From: Bacillota bacterium
GTDB taxonomy: Bacteria > Bacillota > Clostridia > Christensenellales > CAG-138
Length of the DNA stretch: 64,000 nucleotides
Direction: 5' to 3'
Assembly (NCBI GenBank): GCA_023400985.1
Contig: JAEXEN010000018.1
Location: 62,001-126,000, forward strand
How positions within the stretch are numbered: position 1 is the stretch's first letter; each line of letters starts with the position of its first letter. A model generated the notes under the pieces. That model saw only the letters and a program-made list of their open reading frames with translations, ran no database searches and was not told the origin of the DNA. Below, piece by piece: positions 51,925 to 60,049 of the stretch. A program made the translations under genes and the position numbers.

Positions 51925-52386
51925 GTGAAAGAAATAACGATATATACGGACGGGGCATGTTCGGGAAATCCGGGGCCCGGCGGCTGGGGCGCTATACTAA
52001 AGTATAACGAGGCGGAAAAGGAACTTTCCGGTTCGGAAGCGCATACCACCAACAACCGCATGGAGCTTATGGCAGCTATCGAAGCGCTCAGGGCGCTCAA
52101 GGAACCGTGCGAAGTAAAGCTCCATACGGACAGCGCGTATTTGGCGCGCGCGTTTCGCGAACGATGGATCGATCATTGGCAGATGAACGGCTGGAAGACA
52201 AGCGGGAAAAAAGACGTGGAAAACCGCGACCTTTGGCAGGAATTGATCGTGCTCGCAAAAACGCATCGCGTCGAATGGATCAAAGTAAAAGGCCACAGCG
52301 ACAACACATACAACAACCGCTGTGATGCGCTCGCGAGAGGGGCTATCGCACAGCTTCGTCCGGAAGGGGCAGTGCAAACCCGCTAA
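51925..52386 (+). CDS. rnhA: Ribonuclease HI
   Basis: 153 residues, standard size. The four catalytic acids are in IYTDGACSGNPGPGGWG, NNRMELMAAIEAL, LHTDSAYL and NNRCDALAR. Cleaves RNA in RNA-DNA hybrids. Start GTG 51925 follows GGGGGA; the frame is open further upstream but that part overlaps the promoter. Confidence 0.94.
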   Translation: MKEITIYTDGACSGNPGPGGWGAILKYNEAEKELSGSEAHTTNNRMELMAAIEALRALKEPCEVKLHTDSAYLARAFRERWIDHWQMNGWKTSGKKDVENRDLWQELIVLAKTHRVEWIKVKGHSDNTYNNRCDALARGAIAQLRPEGAVQTR

Positions 52387-52401
52387 TACCCATTTTACCT
52401 C

Positions 52402-52430
52402 TTGATTTACCTATAACTATTCGTTAAACT
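52402..52430 (+). promoter_or_regulatory. Candidate promoter of the tyrosine recombinase gene
   Basis: TTGATT (52402-52407), 17 bp, TAAACT (52425-52430). The -10 and much of the spacer lie within the inverted repeat 52415-52448, so a protein bound to the repeat would shut this promoter. Confidence 0.5.
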
Positions 52431-52448
52431 TGTCTTTAACGAATAGTT
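52415..52448. promoter_or_regulatory. Perfect 14-6-14 inverted repeat: recombinase core site or operator
   Basis: AACTATTCGTTAAA (52415-52428), CTTGTC spacer, TTTAACGAATAGTT (52435-52448). Two identical arms around a 6 bp centre is the layout of a tyrosine-recombinase crossover site, and the recombinase gene starts 80 bp downstream. It equally fits a dimeric repressor operator. Function not decided by sequence. Confidence 0.6.
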
Positions 52449-52527
52449 TAAATTCTGGAAAGGCAGTCGGTCGACCCGCCGGTTTGCCACTCCCCCGTCG
52501 AAAACGCATTTTGAAGGAGGCGTCAGC

Positions 52528-53592
52528 TTGCCCAACGACTATGCCGGCACACAATACAAGGAATATTTGCGTAAGCTCAAGGAAGCGCTTAAGGAGCTTC
52601 CTCCGTTTTGCGAGGATTTTTTTCGCGGCATCGAAAACACCACGCTTATTCGGACGCGCTACGCCTACGCCGTGGATCTCCGCCTGTTTTTTAAATATCT
52701 GATCACCGAGCTCGACGAATTCAAAGATTTCACCGCGAAAACATTCACGCTCGCGGCGCTCGATTCCGTGACCGCGACGCAGATCGAAATGTTTTTAGGA
52801 CACATCTCCCTTTACACCAACGAAGAAAACGCCGAGGTGTTCAACCATGAGCGCGCAAAGGCACGAAAGCTGTCGGCGATACGTTCTTTTTATAAATACT
52901 TCCTCAAAAAAGAGAAAGTCGAACATAACCCCCCTGCCCTTGTGGACCTTCCCGTGATACGCGATAAGAATATCATACGTTTGGAGCCGGATGAGGTCGC
53001 CAACCTCCTTGACGCCGTGCAAAGCGGCGAAGGCTTGAGCGAAACGCAAAAAAAATACCATAAGCTCACGCAGTCGCGCGATCTGGCGATTCTCACGCTC
53101 TTTTTGGGAACGGGTATCCGCATCAGCGAGCTTGTGGGCATCGATATGGACGATATCAACTTCAGCGCCAACGAGTTTTCCATCGTCAGAAAGGGCGGAA
53201 AGCAGGATATTTTGGTGTTCGGCGACGAGGCGCGCGCGGCGCTTCTCAACTATATGCTCGAGCGCGAAAAGCTCATGGCCGCCGACGGGCACGAAAACGC
53301 ACTGTTTTTATCGCTTCAAAATAAGCGTCTCACCGTGCGCGCCATCGAAAACCTCGTCAAAAAGTATGCCTCCGTGGCCACGCCGCTCAAAAAAATATCG
53401 CCTCACAAGCTTCGCAGCACCTACGGGACCTCGCTGTACCGCGAAACGGGCGATATTTATCTCGTTGCGGATGTGCTCGGGCATCGCGACGTAAACACCA
53501 CGCGCAGACATTACGCCGCCATCTCCAAGGACCGCAGGCGGCTTGCGGCGCAGGTCGTGAAGCTTCGGGAGGACGAGCCTCCAAAAACCTAA
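52528..53592 (+). CDS. Tyrosine recombinase, XerS-like
   Basis: 354 residues. Catalytic residues are all present: Arg198 (GTGIRISEL), Lys near 222 (RKGGKQD), His293 and Arg296 (SPHKLRST), His319 (LGHRDVN) and Tyr329 (RRHYA). The N-terminal part is longer than XerC/XerD (about 300) and includes LPPFCEDFFRG and TRYAYAVDLRLFFKYL, which resembles XerS, the single recombinase of streptococci that works alone on its own dif site beside the gene. Start TTG 52528 follows AAGGAGG. Flanked by housekeeping genes, so a chromosome-dimer or domesticated role is likelier than a phage integrase. Confidence 0.85.
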   Translation: MPNDYAGTQYKEYLRKLKEALKELPPFCEDFFRGIENTTLIRTRYAYAVDLRLFFKYLITELDEFKDFTAKTFTLAALDSVTATQIEMFLGHISLYTNEENAEVFNHERAKARKLSAIRSFYKYFLKKEKVEHNPPALVDLPVIRDKNIIRLEPDEVANLLDAVQSGEGLSETQKKYHKLTQSRDLAILTLFLGTGIRISELVGIDMDDINFSANEFSIVRKGGKQDILVFGDEARAALLNYMLEREKLMAADGHENALFLSLQNKRLTVRAIENLVKKYASVATPLKKISPHKLRSTYGTSLYRETGDIYLVADVLGHRDVNTTRRHYAAISKDRRRLAAQVVKLREDEPPKT

Positions 53593-53951
53593 TCGCGCTT
53601 TTTCCGGCTGCCTTTTAATTTTATTTGCGGCTTATTTTCCTCATCCTCGCGGAAAGACGCGGCAAGCTTCGCCTCCCATTCCGCCATAAGCTCAGGTGGA
53701 ATATTTAGTGGATCGAGCTCGTCAAACTCATCTTCATCGCCCCCATCCCCTTGAAACAACGCCGCAATGGCGGATTCCTGTTCGCGCTCCAATGCGTTTT
53801 CCTCCGCATCCTCGGTGCTGAACTCGGCCACGATCACCCGATAACCGTTTTCATCGGTAAGCTCGCCGGGCTCCTCCAGACATTTACAGCAATTATCGCA
53901 AATCTTATTTGGATCGAGATCGCAAATATCGTTTTCCAGACGGTCTTCCAT
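53589..53951 (-). CDS. Acidic protein with CxxCCxC motif, divergent from lexA
   Basis: 120 residues, function unknown. N-terminal ICDLDPNKICDNCCKCLEEPG holds five cysteines likely to bind a metal; the middle is very acidic (GDGGDEDEFDELDP), the tail is basic (KLKGSRKKRD). Convergent with the recombinase gene (the two stops overlap by 4 bp) and divergent from lexA, sharing the intergenic region with the perfect LexA box at 53976, 25 bp upstream of its start. It could therefore be damage-regulated. Confidence 0.75.
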   Translation of the reverse strand: MEDRLENDICDLDPNKICDNCCKCLEEPGELTDENGYRVIVAEFSTEDAEENALEREQESAIAALFQGDGGDEDEFDELDPLNIPPELMAEWEAKLAASFREDEENKPQIKLKGSRKKRD

Positions 53952-53975
53952 TTTTTGCTCCTTTACGGCCCAAAA

Positions 53976-53989
53976 CGAACAAGTGTTTG
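53976..53989. promoter_or_regulatory. Perfect LexA box (SOS operator)
   Basis: CGAACAAGTGTTTG matches the Gram-positive consensus CGAACRNRYGTTYG at all 14 positions. It overlaps the lexA -35 (53987-53992) and lies 25 bp from the start of the divergent gene, so it can control both. Confidence 0.88.
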
Positions 53990-54015
53990 CTGTTTTATGC
54001 CGCCCATGGTATAAT
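53987..54015 (+). promoter_or_regulatory. lexA promoter
   Basis: TTGCTG (53987-53992), 17 bp, TATAAT (54010-54015). The -10 is part of a perfect palindrome. Confidence 0.75.
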
Positions 54016-54032
54016 ACTAAAAGTATTATACC
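54008..54032. promoter_or_regulatory. Perfect 11 bp inverted repeat at the lexA start of transcription
   Basis: GGTATAATACT (54008-54018), AAA, AGTATTATACC (54022-54032). It carries TATAAT on both strands, so it may hold face-to-face promoters for lexA and the divergent gene, or a second operator. Confidence 0.6.
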
Positions 54033-54067
54033 ACCGAATGCATGAACGATAAAAGGCGGTATCCGAT

Positions 54068-54682
54068 ATGAAAGGTTTAGGAAAAACCCAGCAGGCGGTT
54101 TACGACTATATCCGCTCGTTTATTCAGGAGCGTTCCTTCCCGCCCACCGTGCGCGAAATAGGAGCCGCGGTCGGCTTAAAATCCACATCGAGCGTGCATT
54201 CGCATTTGAAAGGGCTTGCCGATAAAGGCTATATCTGCCTCAACCCATCCAAGCAACGCTCCATCACGCTCACGCAAAATACCTTTTCGCAGGCGCGGCC
54301 AATCCCCCTTGTGGGTACGGTCGCGGCCGGGCAGCCCATTTTTGCCGAAGATAATATTCAGGAATACCTTCCCCTCCCCGCCTCGCTCCTCCATGGCGCG
54401 CAGACGGGTGAGGCGTTTTTGCTTCGCATAAGCGGCGAAAGCATGATCGACATCGGCATGTTCGACGGCGATATGATCGTTGTACACAACGGCATTTCTA
54501 CCAATAACAGCGATATCGTCGTGGCGCGCATCGGTGGGGATACCGCCACCGTAAAACGCGTGTTTTTTGAAAAGGACAGGATCCGGCTCCAGCCGGAAAA
54601 CGCAAGCATGTCGCCCATCTACGCCCCCTATGACGACGTGGAGATCGTGGGCAAGGTGATAGGCCTCATCCGGCAGTACTGA
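54068..54682 (+). CDS. lexA: LexA repressor
   Basis: 204 residues, full length. Winged-helix DNA-binding domain (1-65, PTVREIGAAVGLKSTSSVHSHL), cleavage site Ala87-Gly88 in TVAAGQP, catalytic Ser125 (GESMID) and Lys163 (TVKRVF) of the self-cleavage dyad. Represses SOS genes until RecA filaments trigger autocleavage. Its own promoter has a perfect box, so it is autoregulated. Confidence 0.96.
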   Translation: MKGLGKTQQAVYDYIRSFIQERSFPPTVREIGAAVGLKSTSSVHSHLKGLADKGYICLNPSKQRSITLTQNTFSQARPIPLVGTVAAGQPIFAEDNIQEYLPLPASLLHGAQTGEAFLLRISGESMIDIGMFDGDMIVVHNGISTNNSDIVVARIGGDTATVKRVFFEKDRIRLQPENASMSPIYAPYDDVEIVGKVIGLIRQY

Positions 54683-54692
54683 AGGGATAAAT

Positions 54693-55550
54693 ATGCTCCG
54701 AAGCGGCGATAAAGTAGGGATCGTTGCCTGCTCGAACGCGCAGATGCGCTCGGACGAGGCGCAAATTGCGGAACTTGCGGAAACGCTTGCGGAGTTGGGC
54801 CTTGCCCCTGTATTCAGCCGCCATATCTACGAAGTACGCCCCGCCTTCAGCGGGAATGCACGGGAACGCGCGGCCGCCCTTACGGAATTTTATGCCGACA
54901 AAAGTATACAAGCTATCTTCGATATTTCCGGCGGCGATCTCGCAAACGAACTGCTTGAATTTTTGGATTATAACCTTATAAGAAACGCTCAAAAACCGTT
55001 TTGGGGCTATAGCGACCTTACGGCCATCATCAACGCGATCTATACGAAAGCGGGCGTTCCCTCTTTCCTGTATCAGGTAAAAAACTTGGTTTGGGACGAT
55101 AAGAAAAATCAGATCGAACGCTTTAAAAACACGGTACTTCACGGGCAGAGCGACCTGACCGATATTACCTGGAGCTTTCTGCAAGGCACAAAAATGAAAG
55201 GCATCGTCATCGGCGGCAACATACGCTGTTTTTTGAAGCTCGCCGGTACGCCCTACATGCCCGATTTTCAAAATAAAATCTTGTTTTTGGAAAGCCTGAG
55301 CGGCAGCGCCGTAAGCATGACCGCGCGCCTCTGCCAGCTTAGGCAGCTTGGCGCATTTAAGAATATCGCGGGCTTGCTTTTGGGTACCTTCACGAAATTG
55401 GAGGCTATAAAAGAAGCGCCGCAAATCGAGGAATTGGTTCTTTCCATCGTTGACGATCCCTCCTTGCCCATCGCAAAAACGCTGGAGGTCGGCCACGATA
55501 ACACCTCGAAGTGTTTGGTGATCGGGCAGGAGTATTCCGTGGAAAGATAA
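54693..55550 (+). CDS. LD-carboxypeptidase (peptidase S66)
   Basis: 285 residues. GDKVGIVACSNAQ at the start, nucleophile Ser in FWGYSDLTAI, Glu in LFLESLSG and His in VGHDNTSK make the S66 Ser-Glu-His set. Family members trim the terminal D-Ala of muropeptides (LdcA) or hydrolyse microcin-type adducts (MccF). It starts 10 bp after lexA, so it is probably cotranscribed and may rise after DNA damage. ATG 54693 follows AAGGGA. Confidence 0.86.
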   Translation: MLRSGDKVGIVACSNAQMRSDEAQIAELAETLAELGLAPVFSRHIYEVRPAFSGNARERAAALTEFYADKSIQAIFDISGGDLANELLEFLDYNLIRNAQKPFWGYSDLTAIINAIYTKAGVPSFLYQVKNLVWDDKKNQIERFKNTVLHGQSDLTDITWSFLQGTKMKGIVIGGNIRCFLKLAGTPYMPDFQNKILFLESLSGSAVSMTARLCQLRQLGAFKNIAGLLLGTFTKLEAIKEAPQIEELVLSIVDDPSLPIAKTLEVGHDNTSKCLVIGQEYSVER

Positions 55551-55573
55551 AATTAAAAAACATATAGAACTTT

Positions 55574-55595
55574 AAAAGAGCGCTGCGGCGTTCTT
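55574..55595 (-). terminator. Weak terminator at the end of the mismatch-repair operon
   Basis: Minus strand AAGAACGC, 4 nt, GCGCTCTT with one G-T pair, then TTTAAAG. Short T tract. Confidence 0.4.
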
Positions 55596-55603
55596 CTATT
55601 GCT

Positions 55604-56887
55604 TTATATGCGGATTTCTCCGATCCGTATCAGCGCATCGAGCGCGTACATCGCGCCGATCCTGCCGTGTGCATATGTAAGCCCGCCCTGCACATAGGCG
55701 GTATAGGGCTCAATAAGCGGCGCGTCGGCGCTCAATTCGATAGAAGCGCCCTGCACGAACGCGCCAGCGGCCATGATGACCTGACTCGTATACCCGGGCA
55801 TATCCCATGGTTCCGGCACGGCAAAGCTATCCACGGGCGACGCCTTTTGTATGCTTTGGCAAAAAGCGATAAGCGCCTCCTCCGAAGAGAAGCGCAATGC
55901 CTGCACGATATCGGAGCGAACAGCGGCGCTTTGGGGCATCGTTTCCATGCCCGTAAGCTCGAATACCTTCGCAAACAACGCCGCGGTCTTTACGCTTTGC
56001 GCGGTCACATGCGGCGCAAGGAAAAGCCCTTGATAAAAAGGCTGATAGCTCCCCGCATAGGAGCCTACTTCCCTGCCCATGCCGGGTACGGTGAGCCGCT
56101 GCGCGATGCGCTCTATAAATTTTGCTTGCCCGGCGATATAGCCGCCCGTGGGCGCAAGTCCGCCGCCGGGGTTTTTGATAAGCGACCCTATTTCTATATC
56201 CGCACCGTAAAATGTCGGCTCATGCGCGCAGGTGAATTCGCCGTAGCAATTGTCTACCGCGACGATCGCCTGCGGCGCTTTTTTATGTACGGCACGAAAC
56301 AACGGTTCCATCTGCTCCGGTAAGATGGCGTTGCGCCACGAATAGCCGCGCGAGCGCTGTACATATACGACTTTTACGGGTGAATCGAGCGCAGTAAGGA
56401 CCGCTTCGAGATCGATCTGCCCATCCAATGTCAGTTCGATCTCCTTATAGCCTACGCCGAGGCGTTTCAGCGACCCAAACTCGTTGCCGCTTAGGCCGAT
56501 GGCCTTTTCAAGCGTATCGTAGGGCTTACCGGTAACGGAAAGCAGAACGTCGTTTGGCTCCAATAGGCCGCTTAGCGCGGTAAAAATGGCGTGCGTTCCC
56601 GAGGCGAGCTGCGGGCGGACGAGTGCGTCCTCCGCCTCGAGCGCACGGGCAAACACGCGGTCCAGCGCGTCGCGCCCGTCGTCGCCGTAACCGTAACCCG
56701 TGGTGGGCAAAAAATGCCGCAGGGCCACCTTTTCTTCCTGAAAAGCCCTTAAAACGCGCGCCTGGTTCTCTCCTTCTATCGCATCGATGCGGGAAAAGAC
56801 CTTTGAAAGCTCGGATTCGGCCCGAAGCGTTATCTTTACGGCGCGTTCATCTAATTTCAGCGCGCCAAAATGAGCAGTTTTGTTCAA
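55604..56887 (-). CDS. Methionine gamma-lyase-like PLP protein ('aluminium resistance' family, YnbB)
   Basis: 427 residues of fold-type I PLP enzyme. LASGTHAIFTALSGLL binds the cofactor phosphate, VAVDNCYGEF holds the Asp, and SLIKNPGGGLAPTGGYIAG the lysine. The family is annotated as aluminium resistance or methionine gamma-lyase on thin evidence; a C-S lyase or desulfurase role is likely. It lies 3 bp after hfq, an order conserved in Bacillota (ymaH/miaA/ynbB). Confidence 0.88.
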   Translation of the reverse strand: MNKTAHFGALKLDERAVKITLRAESELSKVFSRIDAIEGENQARVLRAFQEEKVALRHFLPTTGYGYGDDGRDALDRVFARALEAEDALVRPQLASGTHAIFTALSGLLEPNDVLLSVTGKPYDTLEKAIGLSGNEFGSLKRLGVGYKEIELTLDGQIDLEAVLTALDSPVKVVYVQRSRGYSWRNAILPEQMEPLFRAVHKKAPQAIVAVDNCYGEFTCAHEPTFYGADIEIGSLIKNPGGGLAPTGGYIAGQAKFIERIAQRLTVPGMGREVGSYAGSYQPFYQGLFLAPHVTAQSVKTAALFAKVFELTGMETMPQSAAVRSDIVQALRFSSEEALIAFCQSIQKASPVDSFAVPEPWDMPGYTSQVIMAAGAFVQGASIELSADAPLIEPYTAYVQGGLTYAHGRIGAMYALDALIRIGEIRI

Positions 56888-56890
56888 GGT

Positions 56891-57142
56891 TCAGTTTTCC
56901 TCGCTTTCCGCGTTCTTTTGAAAATCAAGCTGTAAAGGCGTTTCCGGCGTTATGGTTGAAACGGCGTGCTTGTAGATCATCATCTGCTTTCCGTCCGTTT
57001 CTGCGAGCAGCACGAAATTATCAAACGCCCGTATAAGCGCGTTTTTGATCTGAAAGCCGTTCGTCACATGGATGGAAACGGGGATTTTTTCCTTTTTAAC
57101 CGTGTTGAGCAAGGTATCCTGCACATTGATGGGCTTATTCAT
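56891..57142 (-). CDS. hfq: RNA chaperone Hfq
   Basis: 83 residues. Sm1 region KIPVSIHVTNGFQIKNALIRAFDNFVLL and the Sm2 signature MIYKHAVSTI are typical. Forms a hexameric ring that binds A- and U-rich RNA. Overlaps miaA by 4 bp. Confidence 0.95.
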   Translation of the reverse strand: MNKPINVQDTLLNTVKKEKIPVSIHVTNGFQIKNALIRAFDNFVLLAETDGKQMMIYKHAVSTITPETPLQLDFQKNAESEEN

Positions 57143-58089
57143 ACCGTTTCCCCTTCCAGCGAGCCGATCGCGTCGTCTGTGAGCGCGTCGAGGCTTTTAT
57201 ACTGTGTAACATCGAACCAGCGAATGCGTTTATCCCGCTTGAACCATGTGATCTGCCGCTTGGCAAAATGCCGCGTTTCGAGCTTTACGGACGCGACCGC
57301 CTGCTCGAGGCTGGTTACACCGTTTAAATGCTCGTAAAGCTGCTTATACCCTAAGCCTTGCATGGCAGGCATATCCGCGGTGACGCCGAGTTCCTTCAAA
57401 CGCCGCACCTCGCCGAGAAGACCTTTTTGCATCATCTCGTCCACGCGCCGCTCGATGCGTTCATACAAAAGCTCGCGCGGCATGGCGAGGCCGATCATAC
57501 GGACGTCGTAAGGTATCTCCGTACTCCGCTTGTTTTCAAAATCACCGCCGTATTCGTCGATGGTCTTCCCCGTAAGGCGCGCCACCTCTATAGCGCGCGC
57601 GACGCGCTTGACGTCGTTTTTGTGCAGGCGCGCGGCGCTTTTCGGATCGAGTTCCTCTAAAAGCGCATGCAGCGAACCCGGTGTCTGTTTTTCCATTACC
57701 AGCAATTCCTCGCGAAGCGCGGGGTCGGACTTAGCGCCCGTAAAATTGAGCGGGAACGTAAGCGCATTCACATAAAGCCCCGTACCGCCCACGACGAGCG
57801 GGAATTTTTTGCGTGAGGCGATGTCTTCGATCGTTTCTTTCGCAAGCGTTTGAAAGCGCGATACGCTCGCGTTCTGCTCGGTCGGCTCGTATACGTCGAT
57901 AAGATGGTGCTTTATCCCCTGCCGCTCTTCATGCGTCGGCTTTGCGGAACCTATATCAAAGCCTCTATAAAGCTGTATGGAATCCGCGGAGACGATTTCC
58001 GCGTCCATGCGTTTGGCGATTTTTATGGAAAGCGCCGTCTTTCCCGAAGCCGTGGGACCGACGAGCACGCCGAGCTTTGTTTTGTCCAT
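57139..58089 (-). CDS. miaA: tRNA dimethylallyltransferase
   Basis: 316 residues. P-loop GPTASGKTALS, DSIQLYRGFDIGSAKPT, and GGTGLYVNAL are characteristic. Adds dimethylallyl to A37 of tRNAs reading U-starting codons; MiaB, encoded at the start of this operon, then methylthiolates the product. 11 bp after mutL. Confidence 0.95.
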   Translation of the reverse strand: MDKTKLGVLVGPTASGKTALSIKIAKRMDAEIVSADSIQLYRGFDIGSAKPTHEERQGIKHHLIDVYEPTEQNASVSRFQTLAKETIEDIASRKKFPLVVGGTGLYVNALTFPLNFTGAKSDPALREELLVMEKQTPGSLHALLEELDPKSAARLHKNDVKRVARAIEVARLTGKTIDEYGGDFENKRSTEIPYDVRMIGLAMPRELLYERIERRVDEMMQKGLLGEVRRLKELGVTADMPAMQGLGYKQLYEHLNGVTSLEQAVASVKLETRHFAKRQITWFKRDKRIRWFDVTQYKSLDALTDDAIGSLEGETV

Positions 58090-58100
58090 CTTAGCTTACC

Positions 58101-60047
58101 TTAAACCACGCGCTTGAAGAGTTTTTCAAATTCGAGCCGCGTCATCTTCACCATCACGGGCCTGCCATGCGGGCATGTCATGGGGATGCCTTCTTTTTGG
58201 TAGGTTGTAAGAAGCGCTTCAATCTCCGGGGTCGTAACGGGATCACCCGCCTTGATGGCATGCTTGCACGCGCTTTGTATGAGCATGGCGCGCTTTACCT
58301 CTACGGCGGTCACGCGGTTTTTCTTGTCGAGGATACTCAATGCCTCGTGCAGAAATTCTGCCGTCTGCGGCTGCCCCACCACATGCGGCACGGCGCGCAC
58401 GTTCATGGTGAGAGGTCCGAATTCCTCCATTTCAAAGCCGAGCGCCTCAAACTGCTCGATGTTGCTTACAAGCGTATCAAATTCAAGCGGCGAAAGCCGT
58501 ATCACCATAGGGATCAAAAGCATCTGCGAATCGGGCCTCAGCCCTTTGCGCGTCATCTGCTCATAAAGCCTGCGCTCGTGCATGGCGTGCTGATCGATGA
58601 AAAAAATATCTTCGTTTTGCTGCACCACCCAGAAGCTATCAAACAAAACGCCCACGATCTTATAGGGCGCGGCGCCCATATCAAGCTGGAGCGGCTGCTG
58701 CGCTGGCATAAATGCGCCGTCCGTTCTTTCGGGCAGGATTTTCGCATATGCGGGCTCCGCTCGCAAAAACGAAAAATCCGCCTGCGACTCCCGCACCGTT
58801 CCGGAAGGCCCCTTTGCGGGATACGGGAAAGCCTCCCAAGCCGGCGCGTTCGTTTTATTTTCATAGGAATAGGACGGTGCATCGATCGATGCCGCTTCGG
58901 TTTTTTCCGTATACTGCACGGCGCTTACACGGTTTTCGCTATAAGCCGCCGTCTCTCCTTCCCCGCTTCTTTCCGAGAGATTTTCGGCCGTTCGGCCGAA
59001 TTTTGTGGTTTCGGCATAGGCATTCTCCGTTTCGCTCTCATGCCCTCGATCAGGCGCGTCGAGCTTCGCCAGCGCCATACGGGAAGCGTTATAGAAAGCG
59101 CGTATTACGCGGTCGTCGTCCTTAAAGCGCACCTCGAGCTTGTTGGGGTGGACGTTCACATCCACTTCGCGGCTTGAGATACGCAAGTCGAGCGTTAAAA
59201 ACGGGAATTTGCCCACCATCAGACGCGTATCGAATGCACGCTGAACGGCGAACGAAATTTTGGGCGAACGTATATAGCGCCCATTTACGAAGAACGATTG
59301 ATAATTACGCGTGGGCCGCGCGATTTGCTCCGTGCCGAGATAACCCGTGATCTTCATGTATGCGTCGTCATAATGCACCTCGCGCAAATGCGGCAAAACG
59401 TCTGCACCGTATACGCAGTAGATGGCGTTATAAAGGCTTCCGTCGCCCATGCTATGATAAACGGTCCTTGCATTGCTGATAAGATGGAACGAAACGCCCG
59501 GATGCGAGAGGATCATGCGCGAAACATAGTCGCTCACGGCGCTTGCCTCCGAGCGAGCATGCTTCAGGAATTTGAGCCGCGCCGGAACGTTGTAGAAAAG
59601 ATCCGAGACCTCCACGGTCGTTCCCTCAGGGCAGCCGAATTCCTCGACCTCCTGCATCTGCCCGCCGTCTACGCAAAGAAGCGAACCTGAAATCTCATCT
59701 CTGGCGCGCGTTTTCAAAGAGACCTTCGATACCGCCGCGATGGAGGCAAGCGCCTCGCCGCGAAATCCCAAAGTTTCGATATGCTCTAAATCCTCCGAAA
59801 CGGTGATCTTGCTCGTGGCATGCGGCAAAAACGCCTTCCCTATGTCGTCCTTCAATATGCCGCCGCCGTTATCGCTTACGCGGATATAGTCGATGCCGCC
59901 CGAGAGTATTTCAACGGTGATGGCAGTCGATCCGGCATCGAGCGCGTTTTCCACGAGCTCCTTCACCACGGACGCGGGACGTTCCACCACCTCGCCTGCG
60001 GCGATGCGGTTAGCGGTTTCCTGGCTTAAGACTTTGATCCGGTTCAT
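58101..60047 (-). CDS. mutL: DNA mismatch repair endonuclease MutL
   Basis: 648 residues. N-terminal GHKL ATPase (1-330: ELVENALDAGST, DNGGGI, TLGFRGEAL), a variable linker (340-440), and a C-terminal domain with the endonuclease motif DQHAMHERRLYE and the partner CPHGRPVMV. The motif marks it as a nicking MutL, as in bacteria without MutH. 2 bp after mutS. Confidence 0.96.
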   Translation of the reverse strand: MNRIKVLSQETANRIAAGEVVERPASVVKELVENALDAGSTAITVEILSGGIDYIRVSDNGGGILKDDIGKAFLPHATSKITVSEDLEHIETLGFRGEALASIAAVSKVSLKTRARDEISGSLLCVDGGQMQEVEEFGCPEGTTVEVSDLFYNVPARLKFLKHARSEASAVSDYVSRMILSHPGVSFHLISNARTVYHSMGDGSLYNAIYCVYGADVLPHLREVHYDDAYMKITGYLGTEQIARPTRNYQSFFVNGRYIRSPKISFAVQRAFDTRLMVGKFPFLTLDLRISSREVDVNVHPNKLEVRFKDDDRVIRAFYNASRMALAKLDAPDRGHESETENAYAETTKFGRTAENLSERSGEGETAAYSENRVSAVQYTEKTEAASIDAPSYSYENKTNAPAWEAFPYPAKGPSGTVRESQADFSFLRAEPAYAKILPERTDGAFMPAQQPLQLDMGAAPYKIVGVLFDSFWVVQQNEDIFFIDQHAMHERRLYEQMTRKGLRPDSQMLLIPMVIRLSPLEFDTLVSNIEQFEALGFEMEEFGPLTMNVRAVPHVVGQPQTAEFLHEALSILDKKNRVTAVEVKRAMLIQSACKHAIKAGDPVTTPEIEALLTTYQKEGIPMTCPHGRPVMVKMTRLEFEKLFKRVV

Positions 60048-60049
60048 AT

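Noticed and set aside
52402..53592. Recombinase near tRNA-Trp as the mark of an integrated element
   Set aside because: The genes between and around it (rnhA, lexA, dipeptidase, mismatch repair) are housekeeping, the tRNA is intact and there is no second copy of its 3' end, so no genomic island is supported.
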